Of a stretch of 64,000 bases of DNA, positions 48,728 through 56,537 are shown piece after piece. The notes beneath the pieces are model-generated. The model was not told where the DNA came from. It made no database searches and saw only the letters and a program-made list of their open reading frames with translations. Made by a program: the position numbers and the translations under genes. Positions within the stretch are counted from its first letter, which is position 1. Each line of letters starts with the position of its first letter. Origin of the DNA: Zhongshania marina (GTDB lineage Bacteria; Pseudomonadota; Gammaproteobacteria; Pseudomonadales; Spongiibacteraceae); NCBI RefSeq assembly GCF_002915595.1, contig NZ_PQGG01000013.1, positions 62,001 through 126,000 on the forward strand, in the 5' to 3' direction.

Positions 48728-50521
48728 TTAGTGGCGGCGACGTGATAGGTAAACGCCGCCGTCTGCTAATTTTTTAGCTTCTTTTTTGGCGTCGCTCGCC
48801 AGTGCGCTGACGGCATGGGCCGACGTTACTTTTGTGGGATCTGGGTGTACTAGGCCGATCGACAAACTCATCGTTGCGTAAAACGTCGTATTACCGCTTC
48901 GGTCGGAACTGCAAATTCCGCCATCCTCAAGGGCCTTTTTGTCATATAGGCACAGCACTTCCTGTTGAAAATTCTGGCAGATTGCGGCGCAGTTTGATTC
49001 GGGCGATTTTGAATTAAATACGATAATAAAATCGTCGCCGCCAACGTGGCCAATAAAGTCGGTCGTCGTATCGCAATGGGCTTTTATGACATCTGCTAAC
49101 ACGGTTATGGCTGCATCGCCTTGGCTGTAGCCGTAAACGTCATTAAATGCTTTGAAATGATTAATATCGCAGTAGGCAACCCAAAAGTTTGCCTGCTGTA
49201 GCAATAGGCGGGAAATGGTCTCGCTGATAGGCACGTTGCCGGGCAGTAAAGTGAGAGGATTGGCGTAGCGGGCGCTGCGAATTTGCTGTTCTGTAATTGT
49301 TCTTAAGAGGTCGATTGTTTTTACAATACCAATATATCGGCCTTGCTCGCAGACGATAAATTCCTGAATTAAATCTTCGCTAATATTGTTGGTTAATTGG
49401 TAGCTTGCTTCTTCTAAAGAAGTAATGGATTCAACGATCAAGGGCGCAGTGTCCATAAAGTGGCGTATTGGTTTGCGGCTATTGAGTTCGCGTCCAAATT
49501 CCCTCGTGTATATGTCGAGGGCTTGCCGGCGGGTAATAATTCCCATCGCAAGGTCATTGCTATCAATAAGGGGGATGGCATTGAGATCGGATTGCGTGTG
49601 AAACGCTTCGATGACCTTATCGAGGCGCGTATCGATGTTTAATGTCTGGCTGGGGCTAATGAGTGCGGTGATATTATTGTGGGCTTCAATGGGCGTTTTA
49701 AGGGCTTGCAGTTCGTTGTTGCTAAAGCTGGAGACGTTTACTCTTTGGCCAATAATATTTCCCGGGCGATGAAAGTAATAGCCCTGCATTAGTCGAACAC
49801 CCAAGCTGTGTAAAAGCTCAGCCTCCTCCCTTAATTCAATGCCCTCAACAATCAGCTCGGCATTTGTCGATGTGCATAGGGCGATCAGCCCACGCATAAA
49901 ACCCGCTTTGTGGTGATTGATGTGGATGTCTTGGCTAAAGTGGCGATCAAGTTTTACAAAATCTGGTTGTAGTTCCAACCAGCGATGTAGGCCGCAATAA
50001 GCGGCGCCAAGATCATCTATAGCAATACCAAAGCCGAAATCTCGGTAGCTCTGTAACACTGCTTGGAATGCGTCAAAATTGGTGATTATTTCCCTCTCGC
50101 TGAGCTCCAATACAATATTGTGCGGCGCAAGGCTGGGGTTGGCATCGATACTATTGAGCAGCAAGGCTTTGCATTGCGGCTCAAACAAAATATGTGGGTG
50201 AATATTTAGAAATAGCTTTTGCGTAGATGCGGCTCTGAAATTGGCGCAGGCAAGTTCTAAGCACAAAAACTCTAAGTCTGCGGTCATTTCGCAGCGCTGA
50301 GCTTGGTCAAATAATCGCAATGGGCTTTGCATAGGGCCTATTGGCCCGCGGGTCAGCGCTTCGTAGGCAATAATCGACAAGTCACGCGTATCAATAATGG
50401 CTTGATATACGCTGTGTAAGCGACGACTGTGGATAATATTTTGGATGCTCAGACTGTCGTCTGCGCTGACGGCGTGCACCACGGTATAGATCCTTCGCTT
50501 GCAGTTTAGCAAAAACGTCAC
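48728..50521 (-). CDS. EAL - CBS pair - GGDEF c-di-GMP protein
   Basis: 597 residues: EAL domain (about 30-260), a tandem CBS pair (about 285-410) and a C-terminal GGDEF domain (about 430-590), the reverse of the common GGDEF-EAL order. The EAL side keeps E-A-L-T-R, the I-D-D-L-G metal pair, V-K-L-D-R, E-G-I-E and M-Q-G-Y, so phosphodiesterase activity is plausible. The GGDEF site reads G-G-D-D-F, a variant whose activity is uncertain. CBS pairs bind adenine nucleotides and could control either domain. No membrane segment. The start is an unusual GTG without a clear ribosome site; a later start near residue 15 is possible. Confidence 0.85.
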   Translation of the reverse strand: MTFLLNCKRRIYTVVHAVSADDSLSIQNIIHSRRLHSVYQAIIDTRDLSIIAYEALTRGPIGPMQSPLRLFDQAQRCEMTADLEFLCLELACANFRAASTQKLFLNIHPHILFEPQCKALLLNSIDANPSLAPHNIVLELSEREIITNFDAFQAVLQSYRDFGFGIAIDDLGAAYCGLHRWLELQPDFVKLDRHFSQDIHINHHKAGFMRGLIALCTSTNAELIVEGIELREEAELLHSLGVRLMQGYYFHRPGNIIGQRVNVSSFSNNELQALKTPIEAHNNITALISPSQTLNIDTRLDKVIEAFHTQSDLNAIPLIDSNDLAMGIITRRQALDIYTREFGRELNSRKPIRHFMDTAPLIVESITSLEEASYQLTNNISEDLIQEFIVCEQGRYIGIVKTIDLLRTITEQQIRSARYANPLTLLPGNVPISETISRLLLQQANFWVAYCDINHFKAFNDVYGYSQGDAAITVLADVIKAHCDTTTDFIGHVGGDDFIIVFNSKSPESNCAAICQNFQQEVLCLYDKKALEDGGICSSDRSGNTTFYATMSLSIGLVHPDPTKVTSAHAVSALASDAKKEAKKLADGGVYLSRRRH

Positions 50522-50584
50522 ATTGCCACAGAGTTATGACGTTAATATGAAAATCTGCGATCGAATTGCGAAGAGTTTATGTGC

Positions 50585-51289
50585 TTAGCGTGGGCCTATA
50601 GATAAAGCCAAAATCATACTTAATTCAGACAGGGAGCGGCCGCTTTCGGCACGCATCTCATTAAAAGCAGCCTGTACTTTGGCAAGATCGCTTTGACTGG
50701 TGATTTGGGTTTTGTCGACGATACCTTCTGCATGTAAGGCGGTACACACGTCACGGCTGAGTATAAAGGTGTCTTTCCCCATAAATCGTAAAAAATATTG
50801 CCCGGAATTGCCGCCTAAACGGTTACCGTGCTTCTTCAGGTATTTCCACAAGCCGACGATATTGTCTTCTGGCCACTCTGCTAGAAATTTTCCGAAGCTG
50901 CCGTGTTCGCGTTGAGTATCTAATATGAATAAGGCGTTTTCCTGAACGGACTTTACCTTGGTTAAATTGCGTACGATACGAGTGTCGGTGGCGATAGTTT
51001 CGATTTCCTCTGGGGATCTTGACGCCACCCAAATAGGCAGAAAGTGATTAAATACGGTTTCAAACCCTTCCCATTTTAATTGGATGATTCGCCACACAAA
51101 GCCCGCGCGGAAAACACAGGCCGCCATCTCTGCCAAATATCTATCGTCTTTAATGTTTGCTAACGCGGCCTTGCTTAAAGGCTTGGGTAGTTTGCCTTCT
51201 ATCTCAGCTAAGCTGCCATGCTGAGCGATAGCGCGTTCTACATAACGCTGATACAAAGAGGCTGTGACGGAGGATTTTTTCGGCGACAT
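50585..51289 (-). CDS. DNA-3-methyladenine glycosylase I family protein
   Basis: 234 residues resembling the Tag/adenine glycosylase family (helix-hairpin-helix type) that removes 3-methyladenine from alkylated DNA. The pattern M-A-A-C-V-F-R-A-G-F-V-W-R-I-I followed by W-E-G-F-E-T-V-F near residues 55-85 matches the family core; further support is R-N-L-T-K-V-K-S-V near residue 108. The four zinc residues of E. coli Tag are not evident, so this is a divergent branch. It stands alone on the minus strand, 64 bases before the start of the EAL gene. Confidence 0.72.
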   Translation of the reverse strand: MSPKKSSVTASLYQRYVERAIAQHGSLAEIEGKLPKPLSKAALANIKDDRYLAEMAACVFRAGFVWRIIQLKWEGFETVFNHFLPIWVASRSPEEIETIATDTRIVRNLTKVKSVQENALFILDTQREHGSFGKFLAEWPEDNIVGLWKYLKKHGNRLGGNSGQYFLRFMGKDTFILSRDVCTALHAEGIVDKTQITSQSDLAKVQAAFNEMRAESGRSLSELSMILALSIGPR

Positions 51290-51474
51290 GTTGGAACCAC
51301 GTTTATTGCAGGAATGAGTGAGTGCTATCTGTCCATAGTATTACAATGAAATAAGATTTTCCGCGAGTTTATATAGGCATTCTTCGTTCTTTGCGAAGGC
51401 GTATCTCATTTTGTCCTAGAGGCCTTGCTACGTATTTATCCATTAAAGCGATTGTAGCGATTGGGTTTAATTGC

Positions 51475-51906
51475 TTAGTCGTGATCTCTGATGATAGTGC
51501 GGGCGGCGGCTAGAATGTCCCGCCAACTAATAATGCCAACGGGCGCGCTCTTCGCGTTGACAACCGGTAAGCAGGACAGGCCATGTTGTTCTAATACCGT
51601 CCAGGCATCACCAATATTGTCAGTGTCGGTCACCGTAATTGGCTTTCTTGTCATAATTTGATGCACTTTTTTGTTAAGTAGTGCTGCATCAGCGCTAGAT
51701 TCCACAGGGGTGCCTGATCGTGGGCTAATAGCTTTGAATAAATCTCGGTCAGAAAGAATCCCGACTAGGCGCTGTTCTTCTGCAACCAACAAATGATGAA
51801 AGTGGGTGTTGGCAAAAATGTGGCGGACTTCGCGGAGGCTGTCGTCCATTTCTACGGTGACGACGGGGGTGCTCATGATGTCGCTAACAGCATCTTGTAG
51901 TGTCAT
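51475..51906 (-). CDS. CBS-pair protein
   Basis: 143 residues consisting of two CBS motifs only (about 8-62 and 80-136). Typical patterns are D-I-M-S-T-P-V-V-T-V near the start, L-V-G-I-L-S-D-R-D-L-F at the first domain end and P-V-G-I-I-S-W-R-D-I-L at the second. Such proteins bind AMP, ATP or SAM and act as sensors for partner proteins. The partner is unknown. A CBS pair is also present in the neighbouring EAL/GGDEF protein. Confidence 0.88.
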   Translation of the reverse strand: MTLQDAVSDIMSTPVVTVEMDDSLREVRHIFANTHFHHLLVAEEQRLVGILSDRDLFKAISPRSGTPVESSADAALLNKKVHQIMTRKPITVTDTDNIGDAWTVLEQHGLSCLPVVNAKSAPVGIISWRDILAAARTIIRDHD

Positions 51907-52037
51907 GGTGGCGTCGCTAATTACCCGAAAATAGAGTCTAAACGTTTATTTATATGCAGGTTTACAGTCATCTTAGTCCATTTTGTGTTTCTTTTGCGAG
52001 GTCGATTTGGTCGCGCTATGTAATCACTAATACAGAC

Positions 52038-52086
52038 GGATGATAGGGGGGAGGGCAGCAGCGGTTTATGATGGCGACTATCATCC
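52038..52086. promoter_or_regulatory. Inverted repeat upstream of the first KstD-like gene
   Basis: GGATGATAG (52038-52046) and CTATCATCC (52078-52086) form a perfect nine-base inverted repeat around 31 bases, about 50 bases before the flavoprotein start. A candidate operator or looping site; function inferred only from position and symmetry. Confidence 0.4.
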
Positions 52087-52138
52087 TCATACTATCGCGG
52101 TGAGCTTGCTGGCATCAAACAGGGCGGGAATATAATAA

Positions 52139-53851
52139 ATGGCCGAAATCAAATGGGATCACAGTGTCGACGTACTGGTCGTAGGCAGTGGTAACGGCGC
52201 TTTGACAGCGGCGTTGAGCTGTTACGAAATGGGCGTGCAGGACGTGTTGGTGGTCGAGAAGTCAGCTCAAATTGGTGGCACCAGCGCGACCTCCGGTGGC
52301 GGTGTGTGGATTCCCTGCAATCGCTACGCGAAGGCGGCGGGGGCCAAAGACAGTTTTGACGATGCTAAGCAGTATTTGCTCAGCACAACGCCTGCAGGTG
52401 CTGTGCCCGAGGAGATGGTTGACGCTTATCTTGTCAACGGCCCCAAGATGATTGATTTTCTTCATGAGTGCAGTGATGTGCGCTATGAAACCCTAGAACA
52501 CTACCCCGATTATTACACCAATGTTGAAGGCTCCCGCACCGGTCATCGCTCAATGGAACCAGAGCGCTTTGATTCGTCCTTATTGGGTGATGATGTAAAA
52601 CGTCTGCGCCCTAGCCATCACATGATGCGCATGTTTGGCAAAATTTATTTCACCCAGGTCGAGGCAGCATTATTGGTATTGCAAGCCCCCGGCTGGATTA
52701 AACTCACCATGAAGCTTGTTGCTCAATGGGCTTTCGATCTTGCTTGGTGGCTGCGGGGTAACGGACTAAGTCGCCAAATTTGTACCGGCGCAGCCGGCGT
52801 GGCTAGATTGTGGTATTCGCTTAAAAAGCGAAATATACCGCTGTGGGCGAGTGTGCCGATGCAAGAGTTAATCGTTGAGGATGGCCGTGTGCTTGGCGCG
52901 GTGGTGATGCGAGATGGTAAATCCTTGCGCGTGCAAGCAAGAAAAGGGCTCGTGCTGGCGGCGGGGGGCTTTGAGCGTAATCAAGCCATGCGGGAGAAAT
53001 ATTTACCGGCTCCTACCAGCACCGATTGGAGTGGTGGTGTAGAGGGCAATACCGGCGATGCCATTCAGCAAGGTTTGGCCATAGGTGCTGCTACGCGTTT
53101 AATGGATGGAGCATGGTGGTGTACCACGGTATCGGTGCCGGGTGAGCCCGCGCCCCGCTTAAGTATTATGGAAAAGTCTTATCCCGGTTCTTGCATAGTA
53201 AATTTGCGCGGCGAGCGTTTTGCCAATGAATCGCAAAATTACATGGCCTTTCAAAAAGACCTTTATAAGCAACACAGTGCGGAGTCACCATGCTCTCCGA
53301 TGTACCAAATTTTTGATGCCCGTTTTCGTCGCGACTATATTGTCGGCCCCTTAATGACCGCCTCCTTGAAACCCGACTGGACAATTCCCAAAGAGTGGTT
53401 TGAAACGAAGCTGGTCGGAAAGGCTGCGACGATTCGCGAGCTCGCCGAACAGCTTGGTATTGATGGCGACAATCTTGAAAAGACCGTGGCCAAAATGAAT
53501 GCCTATGCAAAAACAGGTAAGGATGAAGATTTTCAACGTGGTGATTCGGCCTATGACCGGTATTACGGCGATCCGCGCTTTGAACCAAATCCCTGCTTAG
53601 GGGCTATTGAAGAAGCGCCTTTTTATGCGATGCGCCTAGAGGCGGGGGATTTTGGAACCCAGGGTGGTTTGGCGACCAACCCTAATGCGCAGGTCTTAAA
53701 AGAAGACGGTAGCGTCATCGACGGCTTGTATGCAATTGGCAATTGCAGTGCAGCGGTATTGCCTACCTATCCCGGTCCGGGCTCAACTTTAGGGCCAGCA
53801 ATGACCTTTGCTTATCAAGCGGCAAAACATATCTGCGCTTATCAAGACTAA
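52139..53851 (+). CDS. FAD-dependent 3-ketosteroid-dehydrogenase-like oxidoreductase
   Basis: 570 residues of the fumarate-reductase/KstD flavoprotein superfamily. The N-terminal dinucleotide motif is V-V-G-S-G-N-G-A-L-T-A-A, followed by E-K-S-A-Q-I-G-G-T-S-A-T-S-G-G-G; the C-terminal FAD block T-Y-P-G-P-G-S-T-L-G-P-A is typical of 3-ketosteroid delta1-dehydrogenases, with a Tyr where their catalytic Tyr lies. Actual steroid activity cannot be proved from sequence, as relatives oxidise other ring ketones. It stands alone, with a palindrome upstream and its own terminator. A second, more distant paralogue lies at 58.6 kb. Confidence 0.8.
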   Translation: MAEIKWDHSVDVLVVGSGNGALTAALSCYEMGVQDVLVVEKSAQIGGTSATSGGGVWIPCNRYAKAAGAKDSFDDAKQYLLSTTPAGAVPEEMVDAYLVNGPKMIDFLHECSDVRYETLEHYPDYYTNVEGSRTGHRSMEPERFDSSLLGDDVKRLRPSHHMMRMFGKIYFTQVEAALLVLQAPGWIKLTMKLVAQWAFDLAWWLRGNGLSRQICTGAAGVARLWYSLKKRNIPLWASVPMQELIVEDGRVLGAVVMRDGKSLRVQARKGLVLAAGGFERNQAMREKYLPAPTSTDWSGGVEGNTGDAIQQGLAIGAATRLMDGAWWCTTVSVPGEPAPRLSIMEKSYPGSCIVNLRGERFANESQNYMAFQKDLYKQHSAESPCSPMYQIFDARFRRDYIVGPLMTASLKPDWTIPKEWFETKLVGKAATIRELAEQLGIDGDNLEKTVAKMNAYAKTGKDEDFQRGDSAYDRYYGDPRFEPNPCLGAIEEAPFYAMRLEAGDFGTQGGLATNPNAQVLKEDGSVIDGLYAIGNCSAAVLPTYPGPGSTLGPAMTFAYQAAKHICAYQD

Positions 53852-53858
53852 TTTTATA

Positions 53859-53892
53859 GACGCCCTGACATTTCATTGTCAGCGCGTCTTTT
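53859..53892 (+). terminator. Terminator after the first KstD-like gene
   Basis: Stem GACGC-C-CTGACA paired with TGTCAG-C-GCGTC (one C-C mismatch) over a TTTCAT loop, then TTTTCTTTTC. Good rho-independent terminator, 8 bases after the stop. Confidence 0.85.
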
Positions 53893-53918
53893 CTTTTCTA
53901 TCTCAGTAATAAGCTCTG

Positions 53919-53958
53919 CTGTCATATAAACTCCATTTTACTGACACATAACTGTCAG
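53919..53958 (+). promoter_or_regulatory. Four-unit Pho-box-like array
   Basis: Four seven-base units at an exact 11-base spacing: CTGTCAT (53919), ACTCCAT (53930), CTGACAC (53941) and CTGTCAG (53952), separated by ATAA, TTTA and ATAA. The PhoB box is two CTGTCAT-like repeats 11 bases apart; units one and four match best, unit three well, unit two poorly. It lies 67 bases before the lipoprotein ATG. I infer induction by phosphate starvation; phoB/phoR are not in the window. Confidence 0.7.
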
Positions 53959-54024
53959 CGTTTTGTCGCAATCCAATAGTAGTCTCACGCGATTAATATT
54001 TCGCGTGTAACTACTGGAGGAAAA

Positions 54025-56454
54025 ATGCATTTTAAAAAGACAGCTTTGGCATTGGGGATTATCGTAGGGACTTCGTTTTTGGTTGCCTGTGGTGGTGACA
54101 GCAACTCGAAGTCCAATAATGACAATGGCGGCGGTAATCTAACTCGCGAAATTAATCTTTTAGCAGGTAATGAGCATTGCTTTAGCGGCGGCGTGCAAAC
54201 TGATTCCGGTACGGATAGCAACGCCAACAATGTTCTAGATGATAGCGAAGTGCTGAGCAGTACATTTGCATGCGCGCCAACCGTGTTAAACGAAGCAAAG
54301 AATTTTAATCGTATTGCCGCCTTGCCCGTTTGCTTACAAGACGATGCAAGTTGTGATTCCGATGAAACTACTGCTGCAGAAATAGTTGCCGCAAGTAGCG
54401 ACGGTATGACACTGATTTATACCGACAGCCCAGCAGAGCGTGTCGGCTTTGTCGATATTACTGACCCATCTAAACCGAGTGTGTTAGGCGTGTTAGGTTT
54501 GGTTGGTGAGCCAACTTCAGTTGCTGTAAAAGGCGATTATGCATTGGTTGGTGTTAATACTGCTGCAGATTATATCAATGTGTCTGGAGCCTTAGACGTC
54601 ATTAATATCGCAAGTCGTAGCAATGTGCGCAGTATTGATGTTGGCGGTCAGCCGGATTCTGTTGCCGTTAGCCCAGACGGGAATTACGCTGTCGTGGTTA
54701 TCGAAAACGAGCGTGACGAAGACCTCGGTGACGGCGCTCCACCACAGCTACCCGCTGGTAAAGTTGTTATTGTAAATTTGACTGGCGAACCCGCCGCATG
54801 GACGACACAAACGATAGAACTCACTGGGCTAGCAGAATTATATGGCAATGACCCAGAGCCGGAGTTTGTCGATATCAACGCGAATAATGTCGCGGTAATT
54901 TCGCTTCAAGAAAATAACCATATTATTTTGCTCAATCTCGCCGATGGCAGCATTGTTAATCACTTTAGCGCTGGCACCGTAGATTTGACGGGCGTAGACG
55001 CTACGGAAGACGATCTAATTTCGCAAACTGAATCTTTGGATGATGTGCTGCGCGAACCTGACGGTGTAAGTTGGTTGTCTACTGAATACTTTGTTACTGC
55101 TAACGAGGGTGATCTCGACGGAGGCAGCCGCAGCTTCAGTGTATTTAGTACCGCTGGTGATGTGGTTTATGAGGCCGGCAATAGCCTAGATCATATAACG
55201 GCTCGCTATGGGCACTATCCAGAGTCGCGCTCTGAAAATAAAGGTAATGAGCCAGAGAACGCCGAGTTTGCGGTATTTGGTAGCGAGCGCTATTTGTTCG
55301 TAAACTCCGAGCGTTCTAGTGTGGTATTTGTCTATGACGTGGCAGATTTAACTAAGCCGGTATTCAAACAATTATTACCTGCGGCAGTTGGGCCAGAGGG
55401 CGCTTTGGCGATTCCTTCACGTAACCTCTTGGTTGTTGCCAGCGAAGAAGATAGTCGTGATGATGTGATGCGCTCAGCGCTAAATATTTATCAGTATGGT
55501 TCTGCGCCACAAGCGTACCCAACAATCGTATCGAATGATCGTGCAGACGGCTCGCCAATTTCCTGGAGCGCACTGTCGGGATTGTCGGCTGATCCCTCAA
55601 ATAGCGATCTGATTTACGCGGTGGATGACAGCTACTACAAGCAGAATCGCATATTTACAATCGATGTCAGTGAGCAGCCTGCGGTAATCACCAAAGAAAC
55701 GCGTATTACCGATGGCAACGGTGTATTGGCTGCATTGCCCGCCGGCGTATTACCCGCCTCCGCAATCAACGCAGATAAGACCGTTAATATCGATCCAGAA
55801 GGTGTGGCTAAACTAGCGGATGGCAGCTTTTGGATAGCGTCAGAAGGTTCAGGAAACGCAATTGACGGCCCCGTTGCCAGTATGAACGTGCTTGTGAAAA
55901 CCGATGCTAATGGTCTTGTCACCCAAGCCGTTACCTTGCCAGATGCTGTCAATGCTATTCAGCGCAACAATGGATTTGAAGGAGTCGCGGAATATCAAGG
56001 TAAGCTCTATGTTGCTTTCCAGCGCGCATGGCAGGGTGAAGCCAATGTTCGTGTCGGCATTTACGATATCGCAAACGCAACATGGTCATTCCTGTTTTAT
56101 CCCTTGGATGCGCCAGAATCGCAAAACGGTGGCTGGGTAGGTTTGTCTGAAATCACGTCCATCGGCAATGGTGAGTTTTTAGTGATAGAACGCGATAACC
56201 AAGGCGGACCAGATGCAGCGATCAAGCGCTTGTATAAGTTTGATACCAGTGTCTTGGCAGACGGTGCAATTGTCACCAAAACCTTGGTGCGCGATGTGTT
56301 GCTCGATATGAAGGCTACCGGCGGTCTAGTCACAGAAAAAATTGAAGGCACAGCCTTGTTGAGCAATGGTGATTTGCTAATGGTTAACGATAATGATGGC
56401 GTTGAAGACAGCAATGGCGAAACGCAATTAATCAATCTTGGCAATATTTTGTAA
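54025..56454 (+). CDS. Phytase-like (esterase-like) lipoprotein with propeller N-part
   Basis: 809 residues. A lipoprotein signal ends in the lipobox L-V-A-C with Cys22, so the protein should be lipid-anchored, probably in the outer membrane or exported. A Ser/Asn/Gly linker and a short E-N-L-A-like segment rich in D and N (about 30-90) precede a beta-propeller-like part (about 100-480; V-A-V-S-P-D-G-N-Y-A). The C-terminal third (about 500-800) matches the esterase-like phytase family (S-A-L-S-G-L-S; D-P-E-G-V-A; N-N-G-F-E-G-V-A). Good ribosome site (GGAGG). The Pho-box array upstream fits release of phosphate from organic phosphate; the reaction is inferred. Confidence 0.75.
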   Translation: MHFKKTALALGIIVGTSFLVACGGDSNSKSNNDNGGGNLTREINLLAGNEHCFSGGVQTDSGTDSNANNVLDDSEVLSSTFACAPTVLNEAKNFNRIAALPVCLQDDASCDSDETTAAEIVAASSDGMTLIYTDSPAERVGFVDITDPSKPSVLGVLGLVGEPTSVAVKGDYALVGVNTAADYINVSGALDVINIASRSNVRSIDVGGQPDSVAVSPDGNYAVVVIENERDEDLGDGAPPQLPAGKVVIVNLTGEPAAWTTQTIELTGLAELYGNDPEPEFVDINANNVAVISLQENNHIILLNLADGSIVNHFSAGTVDLTGVDATEDDLISQTESLDDVLREPDGVSWLSTEYFVTANEGDLDGGSRSFSVFSTAGDVVYEAGNSLDHITARYGHYPESRSENKGNEPENAEFAVFGSERYLFVNSERSSVVFVYDVADLTKPVFKQLLPAAVGPEGALAIPSRNLLVVASEEDSRDDVMRSALNIYQYGSAPQAYPTIVSNDRADGSPISWSALSGLSADPSNSDLIYAVDDSYYKQNRIFTIDVSEQPAVITKETRITDGNGVLAALPAGVLPASAINADKTVNIDPEGVAKLADGSFWIASEGSGNAIDGPVASMNVLVKTDANGLVTQAVTLPDAVNAIQRNNGFEGVAEYQGKLYVAFQRAWQGEANVRVGIYDIANATWSFLFYPLDAPESQNGGWVGLSEITSIGNGEFLVIERDNQGGPDAAIKRLYKFDTSVLADGAIVTKTLVRDVLLDMKATGGLVTEKIEGTALLSNGDLLMVNDNDGVEDSNGETQLINLGNIL

Positions 56455-56472
56455 TTGGTATTTTATAAATGT

Positions 56473-56498
56473 AGCCCGCGCTTGCGCGGGCTTTTTTT
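56473..56498 (+). terminator. Terminator after the phytase-like gene
   Basis: Perfect eight-pair GC-rich stem AGCCCGCG/CGCGGGCT with a CTTG loop and a run of seven T. Strong rho-independent terminator. Confidence 0.95.
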
Positions 56499-56537
56499 GG
56501 GCTAATATTTGTGTATTGAAATATCTACTTCGCTACG

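Noticed and set aside
52131-52136. TATAAT as a -10 box for the first KstD-like gene
   Set aside because: It abuts the ATG at 52139, so transcription would begin inside the gene; more likely chance in an AT-rich start region.
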